Shown one piece after another: positions 7,169 to 17,003 of a DNA stretch of 20,285 nt. The notes beneath the pieces are model-generated. The model was not told the DNA's origin, did no database searches, and saw only the letters and a list, made by a program, of their open reading frames with translations. Source of the stretch: Prevotellaceae bacterium (GTDB lineage Bacteria > Bacteroidota > Bacteroidia > Bacteroidales > UBA932). Every line of letters starts with the position of its first letter. Positions within the stretch are counted from its first letter, which is position 1. The stretch is from contig JAITVR010000001.1 in assembly GCA_031285695.1 (NCBI GenBank), positions 1-20,285 on the forward strand, read 5' to 3'. A program made the position numbers and the translations under genes.

Positions 7169-7204
7169 ACTATACAAACACCCGCAATGCTACGGCTAAG
7201 GAAT

Positions 7205-7236
7205 AACAGGAAAATAGGAAAACAGGAAAATAGAAT
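7205..7236 (+). repeat. 8-bp tandem repeat directly before the sprA ATG
   Basis: Four 8-base units, AACAGGAA (7205-7212), AATAGGAA (7213-7220), AACAGGAA (7221-7228) and the degenerate AATAGAAT (7229-7236), end inside the ATG at 7235. Three of them contain AGGAA, a Shine-Dalgarno-like core, although Bacteroidota seldom rely on such sites. Copy-number change would alter the leader but not the reading frame. The remaining bases between ruvA and the array (7169-7204) hold nothing I recognise. Confidence 0.65.
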
Positions 7237-10200
7237 GGGAGCGCTGAAAACGGCGCGCCATTCCTTTTTTCTTTTTTTCTTTTTTTCTTACAACAGCCAC
7301 CCACGCTGCGCCCAACGAAGAGGAGCGCGAGTGGCAGCCGGCGGTAAAGGAATCGGATTTGTACGAGGTAAAGTACAACGAAAAAACGGACGATTACACC
7401 TTTTACAATAAGGGCGAAACCGAGCACACATCGCCGGTAAAGGTGATGACCAGCGACGAATACCGCCGCTACCAGTTTGACAACGCCACGCGCGAGGCCT
7501 GGAGCGCGCGCCGCACTACCGAAATGGGAAACGCCTCGCGCAGCGGCGGCGGAAGCGATGCCTCGAACCTGTTTTCGGCCGGCCTAAAGCTCAACTCGCA
7601 GCTGAGCACCAACCTTTTTGGCAACGATTTTATTAAGTTCAACATTCAGGGCTCGGCCGAGGTAATTTTTGGCTACAACTGGAGCCGCACGGACAACCCC
7701 ACCATTCCCGAGCAGTACCGCTCGCACGGCGCGTTTGACTTTAAGGCCGATATGAAAATCAACGCATCGGGCTCTATTGGCGACAAAATCAACATTGACT
7801 TTATCAACAGCACCGACAAAACGTTTAATTTTCAAACATTTAGCTTTCAAGACCTTTTAAAAATAAACTACCAGGGCGACGAGGACGATATTGTTCAAAA
7901 AATTGAGGCAGGAAATGTAAGCCTGCCGCTGTCGGGCTCGCTCATTCAGGGCAGCCAAAGCTTGTTTGGCTTTAAAACCGAGCTGAAATTCGGACACCTT
8001 ACGGTGGAGGCCGTGCTATCGGAGCAAAAAGGGCAGTCGTCCACCATTAACGTGAAGGGCGGCGCGCAAACCACGCTTTTTGAAATTCCGGTGGATAAGT
8101 ACGATGCCAACCGCCACTTTTTTTTGTCGCACTACTTTCGCAACCAGTTTAGCAAGGCGCTAAAATATTTGCCGCTCATACAAAGCGGTGTAACCATTAC
8201 GCGCCTTGAAGTGTGGGTTACCAACCGCAACAACCGCTTTGAAAGCGCGCGCAACATTATTGCGCTCGACACGCTGGGAAGCGGCAACACCCCAACGGGC
8301 AACGAGCAAAACAACCTGTACAGAGCGCTGAAAACAGACGAGGCTGTGCGCGACATGGCGCAGGCCAACAACGTGCTGAACGCGCTAAATTTAACGCAGG
8401 GAAAAGATTACGAAAAAATAGAAAATGCGCGCCGCCTTACGGCCGAAACCGACTACACGTTCAACGCGCAGCTGGGCTTCATTTCGCTTACCAACGCGCT
8501 GAACGCCGACGAGGTTTTGGCGGTAGCCTTTGAGTACACGCAGCGCGGAACCACCTACCGCGTGGGCGAATTTTACGACGATGGCGTGGTGGCTCCCAAA
8601 GCATTGATAGTAAAAATGCTGAAGGGAACCAACCTTTCGCCCCGCTTCAACACGTGGAAGCTGATGATGAAAAACATTTACAGCTTAGACGCGTATCAGC
8701 TTAGCGGCGAAGATTTTTTGCTTAACGTAATGTACCACGACGACCAGGTGGGAAGCAATGTGCCCTACTTGACCGAGGGCAACAAAAAAAATCTACCGCT
8801 GATACAGGTGCTCAACGTGGACAACATTAACCATGCAGGTAACCGCTACCCCGACGGCAAGTTTGACTACATTGAAGGCGTAACGGCTATGAGCACCAAC
8901 GGGCGCATTATGTTTCCCATGCTTGAGCCTTTTGGACGCGATTTGGGTACGCAAATTGGCTACCCCGCCGCCAACAAATACATTTATAATGAACTATATG
9001 ATAGCACTTTAGTAAAAGCGCGACAGTTTGCCGACAAAAATAAATTTACGCTCACCGGCTCGTACAAATCCAGCTCCAGCTCCGAAATTATTCTTGGCGC
9101 CACCGACATTCCCGAAGGCGCAGTGCTGGTTACCGCCGGCGGCATAAAGCTGGTGGAAAACGTGGACTACACGGTAAACTACACGCTGGGGCGCGTGCAA
9201 ATTATCAACCCGGCGTACCTCAACAGCAACGTGCCGCTACAGGTTTCGCTGGAAAGCGTGGACATGTTTGCCTTTGTGAAAAAAACGATGATAGGCACCA
9301 ACCTTAAGTACAAGTTTTCCAAAAATTTTGACATGGGCGCCACCATTTTGCGCCTTTCGGAAAAACCCATGACGCAAAAGGTGGCCTACGGCGATGAACC
9401 CATATCCAACACCATTTGGGGGCTCAACGGCTCGTACACCAGCGAGGTAAATTTGCTTACCAAAATGGTGGATGCGCTGCCCTTTATTTCCACCAAAGAG
9501 GCATCAAATTTTTCTATTCAAGGCGAGTTTGCGCAGCTGCTGCCCGGGCACAACCGCGCCATTGGCAGCGCCGGCGCCACCTACATTGATGACTTTGAGG
9601 CTACGAAAATGACCATCGATTTGCGGCAGCACACGGCGTGGTCGCTCGGTAGTACGCCCGAATTTGTAACCGGCACGCCCAACCAATTTGGCGGCGGAAA
9701 AAATACCACCAGCGCCAATGCGCCGCTCAGCAACGGCTACTACCGCTCGAAGCTGGCGTGGTACTACATTGACCCGCTGTTTTTGCGCAACACCTCTTCA
9801 ACGCCCAGCTACATACGCGATGAGGTGCGGTTCCGCAAAAATCACTACGTGCGCGAAATTTCGGAGAAGGAAATTTTTCCGAACAAAGACCTTGTGATTG
9901 GCGTTGACGCCAACATTGCGGTGCTCAACTTGGCGTACTACCCCAACGAGCGCGGAACGTACAACTACATTGACTTTAGAGACGATGCTTCTTTTCCCCG
10001 AAAGGGGCTGAACGGCGATGGCTCGCTCAAAACGCCCGCCACCAACTATGGCGCCATGATGCGCTCGCTGCCCATTACGGATTTTGAAACATCGAACGTG
10101 GAGTACATTGAGTTTTGGATGATGGACCCGTTTATTTACACGCGCAACTCGGGCAATGCAGGTAAATTCCGCAACGGCCGGCTGTACTTCAACCTTGGCG

Positions 10201-13200
10201 ATGTATCGGAAGACGTGATGAAGGATAGCCGCAAGGCCTTTGAAAACGGTCTGCCCTACCCGCACGACACGGCGCTGCTCGAAAAAACCGACTGGGGATA
10301 TGTGCCAAAAACACAGTCGCTGGTCAACACATTTGACAACAACGAGGCCGCGCGCGCCGTGCAGGACGTGGGCTACGACGGAATGGGACAGCTGCAGGAG
10401 CAAGACTTTTTTACCAGCTACCTGAGCAAGGTGGGAGCAGTTTTGAACAACGATATTTTTACCCGCGTGTTTGAGGAAGACCCGTCCAACGACAACTACC
10501 ACTACTACCGCGGCACGGACTATGACGGAGACCGCTTGGATATTCTTGCTCGCTACAAAAAATACAACAACCCCGAGGGCAACTCGCCCATTGCCACCGG
10601 CGGATTATCAAGCTCCGCCACCACCATGCCCAACACCGAGGACATTAACAAGGACAACACGCTGAACGAGCTCGAAAGCTACTACGAATACTTTATTGAG
10701 CTTACGCCCGATGCCATTAACGAAAATGCGGTGGGGCAAAACTACATTACCGACATTCGCACCTACACCATGCCCAGCGAAGAAGCCGGCGACTACGGCG
10801 AGTACCAAACCATCAACTGGTATCAGTTTAAAATTCCAATAGCCAACGGCAGGCCGCACGGCAACGTTGAGGATTTTAAATCCATGCGCTTTATGCGCAC
10901 CTTTCTTACCGGATTCGACACTAGCGTAGTGTGCCGCTTTGCGCGCATGGAGCTGGTGCGCGCCGAGTGGCGCAAGTACGCCTACTCGCTGCTCGAAGCG
11001 CAGGAAGGATTGGCGCAGCCCGAAACCTCGGCCGGCGAAATAGATATTTCGGCCGTGAGCATTGAGGAAAACTCCGACCGCCGCCCCGTAAACTACGTGC
11101 TGCCCCCGGGCGTAAGCCGCGTGGTGGACAACACCACCAACCAGCAGGTGCAGCGCAACGAGCAAGCCATGATGCTTACCGTGCTCAACCTTGCCGACGG
11201 CGATGGGCGCGCCTCGTACAAAAATACCATGCTCGACATGCGCGAATTTAGGCGCCTGCAAATGGACGTGCACGCCGAAGCAGTAAACGAATCACGGCTA
11301 AAGGACAACGACCTTTCGCTCTTTGTGCGCATTGGCAGCGACTACCGCTACAACTACTACGAGTACGAAATTCCGCTACGGCTCACACCCTGGGGGCGCT
11401 ACGAAGATTCGCAGCGCGAGCTGGTGTGGCCGGAAGACAACAAGCTAGACATTGCGCTCAGCCTTTTTACCGATTTAAAGCTGGAGCGAAACGCCAGAAT
11501 GCGTAGCAACAGCGGCGTTACGCTTTCATCGGTGTACGAAAAGCAGGACGGAAAAAACACCGTGCGCGTGGTGGGCAACCCCAACCTGGGCGAGGTGCGC
11601 GTTATGATGATTGGCGTAAAAAATCCCGCACAAAGAAGAGGCACGCTCGGCGGCGACAACCTGCCCAAAGACGGCATAGTGTGGATAAACGAGCTGCGCC
11701 TTACCAACTTTAACGAGGAAGGCGGCTGGGCAGCCAACGCCCGCGTGGCCACCAACTTTGCCGACTTTGCCAACGTGTCGCTGGCGGGCAGCTACTCCAA
11801 GGCGGGCTTTGGCAGCTTGGATAGCCGAATGCTTACCCGCGCAAAAGAAGACGCCTACCAGTACGACCTCAACACACGGTTTGAGCTCGGCAAATTTTTT
11901 CCCACCAAGTGGGGCGTAACTATTCCCTTTGGCTTTGCCTACGCCGAAAGTTTCATCATTCCGCTGTACAACCCCTTTGACCCCGACATAAAGCTGCAAG
12001 ATGCGCTGGACAAAGCCGGCAGCAAAAAAGCGCGCGACTCCATTAGCGACGCCACCATTACCTACGCCATGCGCAAAAATATTAACCTGAGCAACGTGCG
12101 CATAAACGGCAACGGCGAAAAACGATTTGGCCCGATTGACGTATCGAATTTTACCGTAGGCTACATGTTCAACAGCACCATGGCGCACGATGTGAACACC
12201 GAGCGCGACAGCGTGGCAGAGCACAGGTTTAGCGGCGCGTATGCCTACAGCTTCAAGTCGCTTTCCATTGAGCCTTTTGCCAAAAGCAAGGCTATGAAGG
12301 GCGAAAATTGGAAAATAATAAGAGACTTCAACTTTGCGCCGCTGCCCAACCAGTACGGCTTTGCCACCGAGTACAGCGACACGTACAACGAGTACATTGC
12401 GCGCAGCTTTTACCCCGGCGTAAAAATTACGCCCATCATTTACCGCGAGCGCACCCACTCGCGCAACTACACGCTGGGCTGGGATATTACAAAAAGCCTA
12501 AAGTTTAACTTTACGGCGCAGCACTTTCAGCGGCAAGATGTAAAAACCGAGCAGGAAACAGGCTTTGAAGTTGACAGCGCCGCCACGCCCCTCAACGACC
12601 GCTGGCGCAACACGCGCTACGGCCACAGCTTTGGCCTAACCTACACGCTGCCCATCAACAAAATTCCGGTGCTCTCGTGGGTAAACGTAAACTCATCGTA
12701 CACCGGCACCTACGATTGGGAGGCGCCACAGGTGCTGGGCGATGAGGAAATGCCCGATGTTGGCAACACCATTCGCAACTCCAACTCGTTTCAAATCAAC
12801 GGTTCATTTAACCTCGTTACGCTTTACGCAAAATCGAAATTTCTCAAAGATATTGACCAAGAATTTAGCGGACGCGGAAAGAAAAAGCGCGAAATGAAGG
12901 ACGTGAAGTACGAGCAAACGGAGGTAAACCTTGAAAAAAACCGCAAGCTGCTCATCAAGCACGACCTTAAAGCCACGGGCGTAAAAGTGCAGGTGCTGAA
13001 TGAGGCCGGCAAGGTGGTAAGGGTAAAAATGGAAAACGTAAACGAGCGCAGCCTTTACGTTACAAGCGATGAAGCGCTAAAGAACGCCAAGGTAGTGGTA
13101 ACCGGCAAGGTACCCGTGCCGCAAAATCCGGCCGTGTACGCCGGCAAGCTGGCGCTGCGCCTGCTCATGCTTACCCGCAACTTCAACGTGGCCTACACCC

Positions 13201-14603
13201 GCAACGGCGAAACCATGCTGCCCGGCTACAAGCCCCAAACCACGCTTATGGGCTTGGACAAGCGGCACAACTTTGGCGCGCCCGGTTGGGACTTTGTGGC
13301 CGGCTCGCAGAGCGGCGATTTTTGGAAAAACTTTTTTGGCACGCCTACCGAGTACATACTCTCGCGCGCACGCGGCGAAAGCACGCCCTACCACATCAGC
13401 AATGAGCGAAATTGGCTCATAAGCGGCACACCCGTTGAGGGCGACAGCACAGAGGACGTGTTTGTCAATCCATTTATGATGAACACCGCAAGCAACCTCT
13501 CGTACCGCGCCTCCTTTGAGCCCTTCCGCGACCTGCGCATTGACCTCAACGCCACGCAAACCTACAGCAGCGGCCGCATGTGGTACGACTTTAACAACGG
13601 TAACGGCGCAATACCCACCCCCACCGAAACGGGCTCGTACACCATGAGCGCCATTGCCATATTTTCGGCCTTTGAAAGACCTTCGACCGAAAACATGTAC
13701 CGCTCCGAAACCTACGACCGCTTTAGCCGCATACGCCTTGATGTGGCCAAGCAGGTGGCGCAGCGTGATAGCCGCTACACCGGCGGGTTAGACAGCATGG
13801 GCGTATTTCCCGATGGCTTTAGCGGCTTGGCGCAGGACGTTTTAATTCCATCGTTCGAAGCAGCGTACTTAAATAAAGGCGTGAACGCAAAAACGGTGGA
13901 CTACACCAAATTCCTGTCGCGCATTCCGCTGCCCAACTGGAACGTTACCTACGCCGGTCTGGGGCGCATTGAGGCGCTCAAAGGTGTGGTAAAATCCGCC
14001 ACCCTCTCGCACTCCTACCGCTGCACGTACAGCATCAGCTCGTTTACCAGCAACAGCAACTTTCAGGAAAATTCCACCACGGGCCGAGACGCGCAGGGCG
14101 ATTTTTACTCCATGTACAGCATTGCCAACGTAAGCATCAACGAGAGCATAGTGCTGGGCGGCCTTGATATTACCTGGGCCAACAGCCTGCAAACCCGCTT
14201 TGAAATGCGCCGCAACCGCCGCGTGGACCTCAGCTTGGCCAACAACCAAATTATCGAAAACTCCGCCTGGGAAGGCGTGGCCGGCGTGGGCTACACCTTT
14301 GCCAATGCGCCGCAAATATTCCTCTTTAGCGATAAGCAAAGCCCCACCACCAGCGTTACCCTGCGCGCCGACTTTAGCTACCGCGATGACATGAACCTCA
14401 TTCGCAAGCTCAACGAAAACACGCACCAAATTACCGACGGCCGCCGCAACCTCTCGCTCAAGTTCAACACCGACTACACGCTGATGAAGGACCTCACGCT
14501 GCGCGTTTACTTCGACTGGCTGCAAAACAACCCCTACGTTTCGGCCGTCAACACCGCCAACGTGGCCTTTGGCTTCAGCCTGAGGTACGTGCTGGGAATG
14601 TAA
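7235..14603 (+). CDS. sprA: T9SS outer-membrane translocon SprA/Sov, start frameshifted as sequenced
   Basis: SprA (Sov in Porphyromonas) is the giant beta-barrel pore of the type IX secretion system. The frame is open from 7248 to 14603, and 2414 residues follow the first possible in-frame start (TTG 7359). SprA-type features include IDDFEATKMTIDLRQHT (near 9590), WINELRLTNFNEEGGWAANA followed by a phenylalanine/glycine-rich stretch (near 11690-11820), many alternating beta strands, and the terminal NVAFGFSLRYVLGM strand. Full length would be about 2455, close to known members (about 2400-2500). The signal peptide is split between frames. ATG 7235 opens MGALKTARHSFFLFFFF in one frame, while the long frame supplies FFLTTATHAAPNEEE. 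The join lies in three T-tracts (7265-7270, 7272-7278, 7280-7286), and one fewer T would fuse them. As sequenced, the ATG frame stops at 7411 after 58 codons. Alternatives are an ATT start at 7260 or an assembly error. Confidence 0.93.
7265..7286 (+). repeat. Triple poly-T tract inside the sprA signal peptide
   Basis: T6, C, T7, C, T7 in 22 bases encode the hydrophobic core of the SprA signal peptide. Every frame through the tract reads as Phe, Leu or Ser, so a one-base length change would alter the frame without destroying hydrophobicity. Its position between the only good ATG and the long sprA frame makes it a candidate slipped-strand switch. Confidence 0.75.
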
Positions 14604-14609
14604 ATTCTG

Positions 14610-14644
14610 GTAACAAGTGACGGGTGGTAAGTAACGAGTAGCCG
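14610..14644. repeat. Heptamer repeat array after sprA
   Basis: Five 7-base units (GTAACAA, GTGACGG, GTGGTAA, GTAACGA, GTAGCCG) begin seven bases after the sprA stop. They resemble the period-7 arrays at 6506-6577 and 17161-17202. A weak hairpin follows (CTGAA-GTTT-TTCAG near 14650-14663), with no T-run good enough to call a terminator. sprA and rsmD converge across this 76-base gap. Confidence 0.6.
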
Positions 14645-14679
14645 TCACGCTGAAGTTTTTCAGACTAACTCTGAGCGTA

Positions 14680-15213
14680 TCAGCTTGCAAAAATTGAAAA
14701 GTTGACGCTGCCGTAGTTTCGGTGCTCCTTGAAGTGTGCAAGCGTTGAAAAATCTTTGCTTTTTGAATGCTCCAAAATGAGCCAGCCGCCGGGGTTGAGC
14801 AGCTGACGGGAAAATACTGCCTCGTGAATTTTTTCAATCCCCTCCAAATCGTAGGGCGGGTCGGCAAAGATAATGTCGTAGGTATTTTTGCACGTGGCGA
14901 GAAACGAAAAAGCATTTTGCTTGTAGCAGCGCATTTGCGAAAACTGCAGCTCCTGCGCCGTTTTTTTTATAAAAGCGTGGTGCGCAAAGTTCATTTCCAC
15001 GCTATCTACGCTGCGGCAGCCGCGCGAGGCAAACTCAAAGCTGATGCCGCCCGTGCCCGAAAACAGGTCAAGCGCAGCAGCTTCTTCAACATCGAAGTTT
15101 ACCGAAATAATGTTGAACAGCGCCTCCTTGGCGAAGTCGGTGGTGGGGCGCGCGCTGAAGTTTTTTGGCGGCGTAATGGTGCGCCCGCGGTATCGCCCGC
15201 TCACTATGCGCAT
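14680..15213 (-). CDS. rsmD: 16S rRNA (guanine(966)-N(2))-methyltransferase RsmD
   Basis: RsmD uses S-adenosylmethionine to methylate N2 of G966 in 16S rRNA of the small subunit. The 177-residue protein matches the family's length and start, MRIVSGRYRGRTI with PTTDFAKEALFNII (23-36). The SAM-binding motif is DLFSGTGGISFEFASRG (49-65), followed by the acidic motif VEMN (72-75). The catalytic DPPY is at 118-121 in FADPPYDLEG. The ATG at 15213 lies inside the end of the upstream DUF3822-type gene, giving a 10-base overlap that suggests translational coupling. The gene converges on sprA. Confidence 0.94.
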   Translation of the reverse strand: MRIVSGRYRGRTITPPKNFSARPTTDFAKEALFNIISVNFDVEEAAALDLFSGTGGISFEFASRGCRSVDSVEMNFAHHAFIKKTAQELQFSQMRCYKQNAFSFLATCKNTYDIIFADPPYDLEGIEKIHEAVFSRQLLNPGGWLILEHSKSKDFSTLAHFKEHRNYGSVNFSIFAS

Positions 15214-16031
15214 TCGTACAGCGAAAAAAGGTGGGTAAAGCGGTGGTCGGCCACCACCTCCAGCTCGGGCGCTATGCTTGGCGTGGTGTGTGGCTTGGCT
15301 TGAATAAGCTCGGGAAATAGCTTGGCCACTTCGCCCACGTATCCGCCTATGTTTCCCGAAAGCAGCACGCCCGTTTTTTTCTCATTTACCTTATGCTGAC
15401 GCGCAATGGCGAGCATAAAGTACGCCAAATCCGACGGCGCTTGCAGCGCAAAGGTGTTGTAAATTTTCAGCTCGCCGCGGGCGTACAGCGCAATGTCGGC
15501 AAAGCCGCTGTTGATGTTTACCGCCAGCAGCTCGCCGTGCTTGGGTAGCTGCGAGAGCATGGGCACGCACTGGTGAAAAAATTTTACATTTTTGTACTTA
15601 CTCGAAAACTTGGCGGCCAGCGGACTTGGAATGGCAAAAACAGCCTCGGCATCGAGCGACAAAATGGGGCGGTGGTGCACCTCATCGAGCTCGTTGAGCG
15701 GCGCGTTGAACTCCAAAAAATGCTTTAGCAACTTTTTGTCATTCAAGATATTGGGGATAAGCGTTGCGCTGCGCGAGGTGTACATGCACGCCACGCTAGC
15801 AAAGCAAAGGTTGAGCAGCGGTTCGCTACTCAGCGTGCGGTGCAGCGCGTGCTGCAGGTCGTTATAGTCTAGCACGGCGGAGTGAAAGGGCAGCTGCTGC
15901 AGCGCCACGTACTGCATGGTTTCCAAATCGAGCACGCAAAAACAAAGTCCATTCAAATTGCTCTGAATGGACAAATGATAGCTGCTACTTGTGCCTAACG
16001 TACTGCTTGATACGGTAAACGGCTGTTGCAT
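15204..16031 (-). CDS. DUF3822-family protein
   Basis: From ATG 16031 the product has 275 residues. No signal peptide or membrane segment is visible, so it is probably cytoplasmic. It looks like the Bacteroidota DUF3822 family, which commonly sits directly upstream of rsmD. Recognisable stretches are YHLSIQSNLNGLCFCVLD at the start and NINSGFADIALYARGELKIY further on, the latter reminiscent of the sugar-kinase/actin-like ATPase fold. GVLLSGNIGG near the C-terminus could be a glycine-rich loop of the same fold, but this is inference. An ATG at 16067 would add 12 residues and overlap the upstream gene by 23 bases. The later ATG follows an A-rich leader, 13 bases after the upstream stop, and is preferred. 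The function is unknown; context suggests a link to ribosome modification or simple co-transcription. Confidence 0.75.
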   Translation of the reverse strand: MQQPFTVSSSTLGTSSSYHLSIQSNLNGLCFCVLDLETMQYVALQQLPFHSAVLDYNDLQHALHRTLSSEPLLNLCFASVACMYTSRSATLIPNILNDKKLLKHFLEFNAPLNELDEVHHRPILSLDAEAVFAIPSPLAAKFSSKYKNVKFFHQCVPMLSQLPKHGELLAVNINSGFADIALYARGELKIYNTFALQAPSDLAYFMLAIARQHKVNEKKTGVLLSGNIGGYVGEVAKLFPELIQAKPHTTPSIAPELEVVADHRFTHLFSLYECA

Positions 16032-16044
16032 ATTCTCGTTTTTT

Positions 16045-16659
16045 TTATTGCTCCCAGTTTCCGGCATCGTTGGTGGCTTCGCTCAGCGAGCCTACTTTTA
16101 GCCCCGGGTATCTGTCCAACTTTTTGCGCTCATCATTAAGGTTTACCACCAGCTGGCGGTCCAAATCCTGTAGCACCACATCGTTGTGCACCTTGCACTC
16201 AAACACCGGCACGGGCACTTTTGACGAGGTAATGAGCGTGCCTGCTGCCAGCTCAAACGTTGCGCCGTTGCAGCCGGGCACTATGGCCAGCGAGTCGGCG
16301 GGTGTTTTTATAGGAAAAGCCTCACTCACGGCCACCTTTTCTTTTTTACGAATAACCTGCTTGAGCGCCACGGCCAGCGAGTCGTCCAGCGAGCCGATTT
16401 GCAGCTCCACGGTTACCGTTCCGTTTTTGTAAAAGTTGGCTAGCGTGTCGAAGCTGCCGGCGTAGCGGCCAAACTCGCTCTTGAAGGCGCGCTCCACCAC
16501 GCGAATATCCTTGAGCTGCTCCACCACCTTATCCTCGCGCTGCTTGCGCTCTTTCTGAAAGTTGATGGGCTCCATAATGCTCTGCACCAAAGCGTAAGTC
16601 AAGCCTAAAATAGCCACAACGAGTGCTGCGCGAATTGCAATGCCAACGGTTTTATTCAT
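16045..16659 (-). CDS. Membrane-anchored hypothetical protein, pseudopilin-like N-terminal region
   Basis: The 204-residue product has one N-terminal membrane helix (about 5-27, VGIAIRAALVVAILGLTYAL) and then a charged helical segment (FQKERKQREDKVVEQLKDIRVVERAF, about 34-59) likely to be coiled coil. This runs into FKSEFGRYAGSFDTLANFY, a pattern that resembles the post-helix part of type IV pilins and type II pseudopilins (ALxxYxxxxGxYPxxxxxL). No prepilin peptidase site is evident. The rest is a soluble, probably periplasmic, beta-rich domain with two cysteines (GCNG, FECK). It is the first gene of a tight minus-strand group with DUF3822 and rsmD. I do not recognise a function; the pilin resemblance is inference. 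Confidence 0.7.
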   Translation of the reverse strand: MNKTVGIAIRAALVVAILGLTYALVQSIMEPINFQKERKQREDKVVEQLKDIRVVERAFKSEFGRYAGSFDTLANFYKNGTVTVELQIGSLDDSLAVALKQVIRKKEKVAVSEAFPIKTPADSLAIVPGCNGATFELAAGTLITSSKVPVPVFECKVHNDVVLQDLDRQLVVNLNDERKKLDRYPGLKVGSLSEATNDAGNWEQ

Positions 16660-16700
16660 GATTTTTTTGTTTGTTTGGGTGAAAACAGAATTACGCCCGA

Positions 16701-16708
16701 CAAATTTA
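16701..16708 (-). promoter_or_regulatory. -7 promoter box (TAAATTTG) for the three-gene minus-strand group
   Basis: On the minus strand, TAAATTTG fits TAnnTTTG and lies about 42 bases before the ATG at 16659. No good -33 element is seen at the usual distance, so the call is tentative. Confidence 0.4.
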
Positions 16709-16818
16709 GTAAAAAAAATTATATTGACTACCCTTGCACCAAAAATTAATTGCTCACTGCAAAAAAATGGGGCTTCACGCTTTTGGGGCTAATGCATGGC
16801 TGAGTTTGTCGAAAACCA

Positions 16819-16930
16819 CGTCATTGCGAGCAGAGTTCGGCGAAGCCAATTTCACACCAGTGGCTTGAGATTGCTTCGTTGCTCATTCTTCGCTCCTCGC
16901 AATGACGGCACGCAGAGTCATTGCAAGCGA
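16819..16930. repeat. REP-like palindromic element with GTCATTGCGAG ends
   Basis: CGTCATTGCGAG (16819-16830) and CTCGCAATGACG (16896-16907) are perfect 12-base inverted ends of an 89-base element. The interior also pairs partly (GAAGCCAAT near 16843-16851 with ATTGCTTC near 16870-16877). A degraded third copy, GTCATTGCAAGCG, follows at 16918-16930. This is a widespread dispersed bacterial palindrome type, probably a non-autonomous mobile element. It lies in the 344-base gap 16660-17003. The rest of that gap (16709-16818) is plain AT-rich sequence with no gene I can see. Confidence 0.7.
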
Positions 16931-16951
16931 TTACGGACTTTTTAGAAAACA

Positions 16952-16984
16952 AAAATAGCCGAGGTGGGAAACCTCGGCTATTTT
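16952..16984 (-). terminator. Intrinsic terminator of the giant repeat-protein gene
   Basis: Perfect 14-base arms (AAAATAGCCGAGGT at 16952-16965 and its complement at 16971-16984) enclose the loop GGGAA, about 20 bases beyond the stop at 17004. On the minus strand the stem is followed by TTTTTGTTTTC-like sequence. It may also work on the plus strand, where the stem ends in TTTT. Confidence 0.9.
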
Positions 16985-17003
16985 ACTAATCACGAATTGC
17001 CTG

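Noticed and set aside
14645..14682. Terminator between sprA and rsmD
   Set aside because: Only short imperfect stems (such as CTGAA with TTCAG) without a following T-run are present.
13869..14915. 348-codon minus-strand frame across the sprA 3' end
   Set aside because: It overlaps sprA and rsmD in the wrong frames and shows low-complexity Val/Ala/Gly-rich composition typical of antisense translation.
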